From Paramuribaculum sp. (GTDB lineage: Bacteria > Bacteroidota > Bacteroidia > Bacteroidales > Muribaculaceae), in NCBI GenBank assembly GCA_022511125.1, contig JAFLSD010000003.1:124001-188000 (forward strand): a stretch of DNA of 64,000 nt, given 5' to 3'. Of this stretch, positions 58,406 through 64,000 are shown in pieces. How positions within the stretch are numbered: the first letter of the stretch is position 1; each line of letters begins with the position of its first letter. The position numbers were made by a program, and so were the translations under genes. Under the pieces are notes generated by a model. That model searched no databases, had not been told where the DNA came from, and saw only the letters and a program-made list of their open reading frames with translations.

Positions 58406-59557
58406 ATGAAACAGATAATAAACGCCCACCTTCTTACTCCCTCAGGTTGGGAAAAAGAAGGGACAGTGGTGATCGACGGCGGCAAAATAATTGAAGCCGG
58501 GAAATTCAGAGGATTAACCGAAAACGCCGAAATTATCGATGCGAAGGGTAATTACGTAGTACCGGGCGGTATCGAAATCCACGCACACGGCGGAGGGGGT
58601 CGGGACTTTATGGAAGGGACTGAGGATGCTTTCCGCACCGTGATGGAGACGCATCTAAAACACGGCACGACATCATTCTTTCCGACGTTGGCGAGCAGCA
58701 CAGTCGAAATGATCGAACAGGCGGCGGAGACGTGCACGAAACTGATGGAGGAAGAGCATAGCCCGTTCATAGGACTACACCTCGAGGGGCCGTATCTGAA
58801 TCCGGTGATGGGCGGAGGTCAGATACCGGAATATATCAAGGGTGCCAATCCCGAAGAATATATCCCTTTGGTGGAAAAATGGACATGCATAAAACGATGG
58901 GACGCGGCTCCCGAATTGCCGGGCGCACTCGAGTTTGCCAGCTATCTGCGCGACAAAGGCATCGTGGCCGGCATAGCGCACACCAATGCCGCCTACGATG
59001 AGATACGCAAAGGCTATGAGGCGGGATTTACCCACGCCACTCATTTCTACAACGGTATGACCGGCATCCATAAGCGCAATGAATACCGCCATGAGGGGAC
59101 AGTGGAAAGCATCTATCTGATTGACGGGATAACCGTAGAAATAATAGCCGACGGGAAGCATCTGCCGCCATCGATTCTGGCGTTGGTGCATAAATTCAAA
59201 GGTGTGGAGCGCACATGTCTCGTCACTGACGCTTTGGCATGTACGGGCGTGGCAGACGCGAAGGCTTTCGACCCGCGCGTGATCATCGAGGATGGAGTAT
59301 GCAAGTTGTCGGACACCAAGGCTCTTGCGGGAAGTGTAGCCACTATGGACCGACTGATACGGACTGTGGTGAACGAGGCAGGCATACCGCTTGCCGACGC
59401 CGTGAGGATGGCATCGGAGACCCCGGCCAAAGTGATGGGAGTGTATGACAGGAAAGGCTCGCTTGAAAAAGGGAAAGACGCGGATTTGCTATTTTTAGAC
59501 AAGAATTTCGATCTGACCAAAGTATTTTCCTACGGGCGGGAAATCAAGCTCGATTAA
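58406..59557 (+). CDS. nagA: N-acetylglucosamine-6-phosphate deacetylase
   Basis: A 383-residue amidohydrolase. It removes the acetyl group from GlcNAc-6-P for amino-sugar and cell-wall recycling. Motifs are 'VVPGGIEIHAHGGGGRDFME' with the HxH, 'GLHLEGPYLNP' with the metal-binding Glu, 'GIAHTNAAYDEIRKGYEAGF', 'THATHFYNGM' and 'LVTDALACTGVAD' with the catalytic Asp. Length is normal. It stands alone on the plus strand and converges on the 59669 gene across a shared terminator. Confidence 0.96.
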   Translation: MKQIINAHLLTPSGWEKEGTVVIDGGKIIEAGKFRGLTENAEIIDAKGNYVVPGGIEIHAHGGGGRDFMEGTEDAFRTVMETHLKHGTTSFFPTLASSTVEMIEQAAETCTKLMEEEHSPFIGLHLEGPYLNPVMGGGQIPEYIKGANPEEYIPLVEKWTCIKRWDAAPELPGALEFASYLRDKGIVAGIAHTNAAYDEIRKGYEAGFTHATHFYNGMTGIHKRNEYRHEGTVESIYLIDGITVEIIADGKHLPPSILALVHKFKGVERTCLVTDALACTGVADAKAFDPRVIIEDGVCKLSDTKALAGSVATMDRLIRTVVNEAGIPLADAVRMASETPAKVMGVYDRKGSLEKGKDADLLFLDKNFDLTKVFSYGREIKLD

Positions 59558-59623
59558 ACTGCAAGCAATTTATATCAGATAATACAATCCGATATTTTTG
59601 AATTTTTCACAAAAATTGATGTT

Positions 59624-59658
59624 AAACAAAAATCCAGCAAAAAGCTGGACTTTTGTTT
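59624..59658. terminator. Bidirectional terminator between nagA and the small secreted protein gene
   Basis: AAACAAAA-A-TCCAGC (59624-59638) pairs with GCTGGA-C-TTTTGTTT (59644-59658); A and T tracts flank the stem on both strands. Confidence 0.85.
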
Positions 59659-59668
59659 AAGTGTCTGC

Positions 59669-59989
59669 TTAGATAGAAAAATAAAAACTGAAGTTCTCAA
59701 AGTTAAAATACCATTGTTTTTTAGAATCATCATAAAAACAATACCTTGCTTCTTGTTTGCCGTTCCACATAAAAGTTGCAACTTTTCGAGAGGAGCCTTG
59801 TGCATATCTAACCTGAATATCAAGATAATAACCTGTATAAGAAGATCCGTTATAACCTCTAACTTTACCATCAAACAAACAAGGACTATTTACATCACAT
59901 TTTTGAGGTGCTGAAAGAGCATAAGACTGGATTGTACAAGCACCGGCACCACCGATCATTAACGCTAAAGCCAAAATTATTTTTTTCAT
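59669..59989 (-). CDS. Small secreted protein of unknown function
   Basis: A 106-residue protein with a signal peptide (residues 1-24, 'ALMIGGAGACTIQSYA-LS'). The mature part is a small beta-rich domain with paired Cys: 'PQKCDVNSPCLFDGKVRGYN', 'GYYLDIQVRYAQGSSRKVAT', 'QEARYCFYDDSKKQWYFNFE'. Not recognised. Its low GC differs from nagA beside it. The palindromic leader-like element B ends 54 bp upstream in the same direction and a promoter lies before that, the same arrangement as for the protein at 10289-10726. Confidence 0.72.
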   Translation of the reverse strand: MKKIILALALMIGGAGACTIQSYALSAPQKCDVNSPCLFDGKVRGYNGSSYTGYYLDIQVRYAQGSSRKVATFMWNGKQEARYCFYDDSKKQWYFNFENFSFYFSI

Positions 59990-60040
59990 TATTGTTTTAA
60001 ATTTGTGGCCTTACGATCCTATCAGCCATTATCAATTAGA

Positions 60041-60205
60041 GAAGCGTGGACCGATTCACACACCTCCTAACGACGGTCCTGAGAAAACCTTATGAGCAAG
60101 ATATGGAAACAGTAGCCCACGCTATAGCGCGAGAACCGTTCTGTTATCTCTTACTCATGTTGAAAATTTCTCAGGTTTTCGTTAGTAAGATAAGCAAAAC
60201 GCTTC
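60041..60205 (-). ncRNA. Palindromic leader-like RNA element, copy B
   Basis: The minus-strand core runs from 60123 to about 60037, closed by AGCGTGG (60123-60117) and CCACGCT (60049-60043). The other half is an inverted degenerate copy: CTAACGA (60067-60073) versus TCGTTAG (60179-60185), CCTGAGAAA (60078-60086) versus TTTCTCAGG (60167-60175), and outermost GAAGCGT (60041-60047) versus ACGCTTC (60199-60205) followed on the plus strand by T6. The apex 'AGCCCACGCTAT...GCGCGAG' is shared with copy A. It lies in the leader between the minus-strand promoter at 60247-60277 and the ATG at 59989. Confidence 0.63.
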
Positions 60206-60246
60206 TTTTTTCTAAATTATGTCTGTCGATCTGCAGATTGACATTG

Positions 60247-60277
60247 CAAATATAACGTATAATTTATCTCTACGCAA
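60247..60277 (-). promoter_or_regulatory. Promoter upstream of element B
   Basis: On the minus strand TTG (60277-60275), a 20-base spacer and TATATTTG (60254-60247). Transcription would start near 60240 and cross element B before reaching the ATG at 59989. Confidence 0.7.
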
Positions 60278-60359
60278 AATTTTTTCAACCATCAGCAGGA
60301 GATTGAGAGGAAAGGTGGATGGATGTGGTGGATTTAAGATTGGGATGAAGCGATGTCCG

Positions 60360-60425
60360 GTGCCCCGCACACAGTAGCGTACGGGGTTACTTATATGTCG
60401 TCCCGTTCCGGGACATTCGCGGCGC
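60360..60425. repeat. Hairpin-rich intergenic repeat-like sequence
   Basis: CCCCG...CGGGG (near 60363-60387) and GTCCCG/CGGGAC (near 60402-60415) form two GC-rich hairpins, followed by GCGGCGCGATGCGC. They differ sharply in composition from the AT-rich surroundings. It looks like a dispersed intergenic repeat of this lineage, but copy number cannot be judged here. Confidence 0.4.
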
Positions 60426-60554
60426 GATGCGCAGCAATGTTACAGGATGACATGCACAGATCGAGAAGACCATTAAGGAGGAATATTTGGGGAAGGGTTT
60501 TTTAGTTTTTCAAAAAAATGTGTATTTTTGCCGTATATTGAAAGCTTATCGGAA

Positions 60555-61022
60555 ATGAAAAAGATTCTTTTACTCTCTCTTTTCGTCGTAATCGTGGTAG
60601 TGGCCGTGACGGGTTGCCAAGGCACTTCGAGTTCTGAAATGGAAGCAACCATTCAGGATGCAGAGATGGCCGTGGCCGGGGGCGACATGATTTCGGCGAG
60701 CAGTATAGCGTCGAAACTCAGCGCGGGGAAAAATCTGTCAGGTCTGTCGGCCGAGCAGTTGGCGCGGTTATCGCTCGTCTATATGCAGATAGCCGATTCG
60801 TTGGAAACAGAAGAGAATATTTCACGTGCAACAGATCTTTACCGTCAGGCATACATAGCCGATGCGACCTCAGCAGATTCGTTTTATGTGAACATCGATC
60901 AGGATAAGCTTCCTTTCGCCCTAATGCTTTCGACACTGGTCAATCTGATGGACGGATCGTCGGATAACGATTTCCTCAACGATTCGATTCTACAGGATTC
61001 GCTTTGGACAAACGACATGTGA
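60555..61022 (+). CDS. Small lipoprotein with helical repeats
   Basis: About 155 residues from the ATG at 60555 ('MKKILLLSLFVVIVVVAVTG'); the frame open from 60528 would start inside the promoter (TATTTTTG at 60523-60530). The signal ends at a lipobox-like 'VTGCQGT'. The body is helical, with two TPR-like pairs ('AEMAVAGGDMISASSIASKL', 'ATDLYRQAYIADATSADSFY'). Function unknown. The stop overlaps the ATG of the next gene (TGATG), so it is translationally coupled to the SUI1-like gene. Confidence 0.75.
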   Translation: MKKILLLSLFVVIVVVAVTGCQGTSSSEMEATIQDAEMAVAGGDMISASSIASKLSAGKNLSGLSAEQLARLSLVYMQIADSLETEENISRATDLYRQAYIADATSADSFYVNIDQDKLPFALMLSTLVNLMDGSSDNDFLNDSILQDSLWTNDM

Positions 61023-61369
61023 TGGCACAGGATTGGCTTGAAAAACTTCAGTCGCTGCGCGATGAACTTCCGGGCGGTGAAACAGAGGCAGAGACAGACA
61101 AGATCAGCGATGAAGCCGAGAGTCCAAGCGACAATTCAGCCCGTCTTGACATCATTCTCGAGAAAAAAGGACGCGCCGGTAAACAGGCCACAATAATAAC
61201 GGGTTGGAACGGCTCGGACGAGGGATTGGAAACACTTGCCTCAACGCTGAAAAAGCGGCTGGCTACAGGAGGGTCTACCCGCGGGGGCGAGATACTGATA
61301 CAGGGCGACAGAAGACAGGCCGTGGAGAAAGAGCTGAAAGCACAGGGCTATAAATGCAGAATAATCTGA
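61022..61369 (+). CDS. SUI1/YciH family translation factor
   Basis: 115 residues from the ATG at 61022; the frame open from 61004 starts with TTG within the upstream gene. The first 45 residues are acidic and disordered. The C-terminal SUI1 domain shows 'LDIILEKKGRAGKQATIITG', 'LETLASTLKKRLATGGSTRG', 'GEILIQGDRRQAVEKELKAQ'. YciH-type proteins are the bacterial relatives of eIF1 and influence start-codon selection. It lies between the lipoprotein gene and the helicase gene, 16 bp from the latter. Confidence 0.9.
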   Translation: MAQDWLEKLQSLRDELPGGETEAETDKISDEAESPSDNSARLDIILEKKGRAGKQATIITGWNGSDEGLETLASTLKKRLATGGSTRGGEILIQGDRRQAVEKELKAQGYKCRII

Positions 61370-61385
61370 CCATTTTATTTTTCCG

Positions 61386-64000
61386 ATGATATCCGTTTAC
61401 AGAGCTTCGGCTGGTTCGGGCAAAACATATAAACTTGCCTACGAATATATCCGTCTCCTATTGGGACAGAAGGATGACGAAGGGAATTACACGCTCAACA
61501 AGAGACCGGACAACGCCCACAGGTCAATCCTGGCCATAACCTTCACCAACAAGGCAACCGACGAGATGAAGCGCCGTATCATCCATGAGCTGGCGGTGCT
61601 CAGCGGCAAAGAGCCGGGGTGGGAGAAGCCGAGCCCGTATCTCAACGACCTTATGGTATTTTACGGATGCACTGAAGAAGAACTTAAGGCAGCGGCCGAA
61701 CGGGCATTGAAACAACTGCTTTACGACTTCGGCTATTTTCAGGTGAGCACTATCGATTCGTTTTTCCAAAGCATCCTCCGCACGTTTGCCAACGAAGCGG
61801 AGCTTTCGGGGAATTACGATCTTGAATTGAACCGCGATTCTGCCATCAACGAAGGGCTTGCGCGAATGTTCCAGTCGCTTGACGACTCGGCTCAGTCAAG
61901 AGAGTCGAAACGACTTTCGGAGTGGATTAAGAGATATCTGATGGATCGTCTCCGCGAGGGTAAAAAGGTGAATCTGATGAACCGCGAAAGCACTCCCTAT
62001 AACAATCTTCTCAAACTGATACGCGATCTGTCGGACGAGATTATGACCGTCCGTTACAGCGAGATGATGGAATATCTTTCGGATCCTTCGAGACTCGAAA
62101 GATTCAAATCGGCATTAGCGGCAAAGATTTCATCGCAACGCAAAGAAGCGCGGGAGAAGGTTTCGGATGCATTGGCTTACATAAACACGGCCTCTGAAGC
62201 TTTTCCTAAGGGTGCATCGGTCAAAAGCAATGTGTTGGCTTGTCTGGAAGAATATCTCGCTACAGGAGAACCCAAGCAAAGCACTTTGAAAACATACATT
62301 TCAAAAACTACCGACACCGAAAAACGAAGCTTTATCCTTACAGCTTCATTAAGCCGATATTTAGAACAAGGAGGGGCACCGGGACTGCAGGACGCGATAG
62401 TGAAAGCGCTCGATACGCTCGTAAGAAGCACCCAGGACGCGGAGTTTTATGAAATGCTCGCTTCAAATACATTCGTGCTGGGAATATTAGCGGCAGTTTT
62501 CGGCAGGATGGAAGAGTATCTGAAGGAGAACAACACTTTCCTGATCGGCGACACAAACGGCTTGCTAAATAAAATCATAGGCGACGACGAAACCCCTTTC
62601 ATCTATGAACGTATGGGGATAAGGCTCACCAATTTCCTGATAGATGAATTTCAGGACACCTCTCGGCTTCAATGGGAAAATCTGCGCCCGCTGTTGGCTC
62701 ACAGCCTGTCGGAAGGGAACGACAGCCTGATAATCGGCGACGAGAAACAGTGTATCTACCGGTTCCGTAATTCGGATCCTACATTGCTTTCGGAGAAAGT
62801 ATTCAATGATTTCCGGGGCAGCGAAGCGCAGTCGCAGAACAATCAGGAAGGCGACCGTAACTGGCGTTCTTTGCCGGCGATAGTGGGGTTCAATAGCCGC
62901 CTTTTCGCAGAACTATCGAAAGAGTACGCTTCAACCGAGTATTCAAACGTTGCCCAACTGTTATCAAAGAAAGCGAGCGAATATGACGCGGAAGGTTATG
63001 TGGAGGTGGTGAATATAGCCGCGGGCGATGACCAGCAACAGCGCCTTTTCGAGATGATGGCAGCCAAAATCAAAGATCAGTTCGCTGCCGGTTATCAAGC
63101 CGGGGATATAGCCGTTCTCGTAAGAAAAAATCAGGAGGGAACCGCCATAGTGGATTATCTCACGGAACGCCAGCGCACGGATGAGGATTTCCCGCGTTTT
63201 CCGATAGTCACGGAAGATGTAGTGAAAATAAGTTCATCGGAAGCGGTGAGATGGATTATCAGCCAGCTGCGGCTATCGGTATTATCGACAACATCAGAAA
63301 AGGAGGATAATGATATTGAGCCCGGCCGTCGGAATAAAGATGTGGTAGCTCTTGCCGGACGCTATGATTCGCTATTCGCCGAAAACCATAACATGGAGCA
63401 AGCTCTGAAAGGGGCTTTAAACGGCGAAGGCACGCCGCGCGATGTCCGCTCGTCGTTGGTGTGGGACATTCTTTCGTTGGTGAGGGATATAGCCATAAAC
63501 CGAATGCCCCGCGAACTGCTCGAAACACATCAGGCTTACATCTCGGCTTTTTTGGACCTCGTATACGATTATTCGAAGACGGGGATGAACGATCTGCGAG
63601 CATTCTTAAAGTGGTGGGACACATCGGGAGTTAAAGCCAATCTTCTGTTTCCGGGCAACTCCAACGCATTGTCGGTAATGACTATCCACAAATCGAAAGG
63701 TTTGGAATTCCCTTGCGTCCATATCCCGATAGAAGGCTGGACCATCACCAATTTCAAAGGAGTGGAATGGTTTGACCTTTCGGAACTTGTCGGCCCGGGC
63801 GATCCGTCGGACATACCCCCCATGATCCCTCTTACTCCGTCGAAAGCAATGGAAAACACAATCCTTGAAGCACAGTATCAGAAGAGACTTAAAGAAGTGA
63901 ATATCGACGAACTCAACGCTCTCTACGTGGCATTCACACGTGCAGAGCGGGAGCTATGCGTGTGGAACATGGAGGGAAGACGATTAAATCAGATAGGGCC
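61386..64000 (+). CDS. AddA/RecB-like UvrD-family helicase, 3' end outside window
   Basis: An uninterrupted frame from the ATG at 61386 to the window edge (871 codons). The helicase motifs are in order: Walker A 'YRASAGSGKTYKLAYEY' at the N terminus, 'ILAITFTNKATDEMKRRI' (motif Ia), 'FQVSTIDSFFQSILR', Walker B 'NFLIDEFQDTSRLQWENL', 'LIIGDEKQCIYRFRNSDP' (motif III), 'SVMTIHKSKGLEFPCVHI' (motif V) and 'LNALYVAFTRAERELCVW' (motif VI). This is the AddA/RecB-type subunit of a double-strand-break resection complex. Its nuclease domain would be beyond the edge, and an AddB partner probably follows. Confidence 0.93.
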   Translation, partial: MISVYRASAGSGKTYKLAYEYIRLLLGQKDDEGNYTLNKRPDNAHRSILAITFTNKATDEMKRRIIHELAVLSGKEPGWEKPSPYLNDLMVFYGCTEEELKAAAERALKQLLYDFGYFQVSTIDSFFQSILRTFANEAELSGNYDLELNRDSAINEGLARMFQSLDDSAQSRESKRLSEWIKRYLMDRLREGKKVNLMNRESTPYNNLLKLIRDLSDEIMTVRYSEMMEYLSDPSRLERFKSALAAKISSQRKEAREKVSDALAYINTASEAFPKGASVKSNVLACLEEYLATGEPKQSTLKTYISKTTDTEKRSFILTASLSRYLEQGGAPGLQDAIVKALDTLVRSTQDAEFYEMLASNTFVLGILAAVFGRMEEYLKENNTFLIGDTNGLLNKIIGDDETPFIYERMGIRLTNFLIDEFQDTSRLQWENLRPLLAHSLSEGNDSLIIGDEKQCIYRFRNSDPTLLSEKVFNDFRGSEAQSQNNQEGDRNWRSLPAIVGFNSRLFAELSKEYASTEYSNVAQLLSKKASEYDAEGYVEVVNIAAGDDQQQRLFEMMAAKIKDQFAAGYQAGDIAVLVRKNQEGTAIVDYLTERQRTDEDFPRFPIVTEDVVKISSSEAVRWIISQLRLSVLSTTSEKEDNDIEPGRRNKDVVALAGRYDSLFAENHNMEQALKGALNGEGTPRDVRSSLVWDILSLVRDIAINRMPRELLETHQAYISAFLDLVYDYSKTGMNDLRAFLKWWDTSGVKANLLFPGNSNALSVMTIHKSKGLEFPCVHIPIEGWTITNFKGVEWFDLSELVGPGDPSDIPPMIPLTPSKAMENTILEAQYQKRLKEVNIDELNALYVAFTRAERELCVWNMEGRRLNQIG

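Noticed and set aside
10842-60205. Invertible promoter (inverton) explanation for the palindromic elements
   Set aside because: Invertons have two short, near-identical inverted repeats around a promoter. Here several interspersed blocks are mirrored with mismatches, and a terminator stem is part of the repeat.
1-64000. CRISPR arrays or insertion sequences
   Set aside because: No regularly spaced direct repeats of 25-40 bp and no transposase frames were seen.

Overview
The window reads as a Bacteroidales chromosome, most likely Muribaculaceae. This is inferred from promoters of the TTG-19/20-TAnnTTTG type, the gene order DUF177-rpmF-fabH-era-der, a glycogen cluster (GH57, GT4, debranching enzyme), DUF1573, DUF4836 and DUF4491 proteins, and an ECF-type sigma factor with no neighbouring anti-sigma gene. 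No rRNA or marker gene fixes the genus.

Layout. 1-9.4 kb: two DUF1573 proteins, a TIGR02757 protein, rpsT between two identical tRNA-Glu genes, a dTDP-3-amino-sugar pair (ketoisomerase and aminotransferase) with a BNR-repeat protein, a thioredoxin-fold lipid-carrier-like protein, tpx and dnaX. 9.6-21.3 kb: the ECF sigma factor, a small secreted protein, an alpha-glucan operon, and the der/era/fabH/rpmF housekeeping operon. 21.5-30.8 kb: a signalling block in which a lipoprotein, an ABC transporter, a sensor-SpoIIE phosphatase/kinase and a STAS protein form one tight operon, followed by an amino-acid/sodium symporter, a DNA-binding protein with a perfect palindromic operator, and a membrane serine/threonine kinase. 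31-36 kb: a co-directional operon of secreted proteins, including a CsgG/LpoB-like one.

36.05-51.2 kb is an integrated element of about 15.2 kb in the 3' end of tRNA-Leu(CAA). It is bounded by a 13-bp duplication of the tRNA end, carries identical tandem 11-bp repeats just inside both ends, and has a tyrosine integrase and excisionase-like protein next to the tRNA. Its cargo is a compact RiPP (ribosomally made, post-translationally modified peptide) operon. This has an unlisted 50-residue Cys-containing precursor gene (39175-39327, minus) between two radical-SAM/SPASM enzymes that each carry their own N-terminal recognition domain, plus an amidohydrolase-like protein and two small proteins. 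The rest of the element holds a primase-like protein, an orphan DNA methyltransferase, families of small paralogs, and a serine recombinase beside a catalytically degenerate sister. No relaxase or conjugation genes are visible.

51.4-64 kb returns to core genes: glgB, pnp, DUF4491, a TPM-domain protein, nagA, a small secreted protein, a SUI1/YciH-like factor and the start of an AddA/RecB-like helicase.

The most unusual signal cuts across these regions. Four loci (10.8-11.0, 31.2-31.4, 41.3-41.6 and 60.0-60.2 kb) carry a related 160-250 bp imperfect palindrome. Its downstream half ends in a stem of the type AGCGTGG...CCACGCT plus a T tract, and its upstream half is a degenerate inverted copy. 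Each lies just upstream of, and in the same direction as, an accessory gene or operon (two small secreted proteins, the CsgG-like operon and the RiPP operon). At two loci a clear promoter lies upstream, so the palindrome would be transcribed as a leader that could form either a long hairpin or a terminator.
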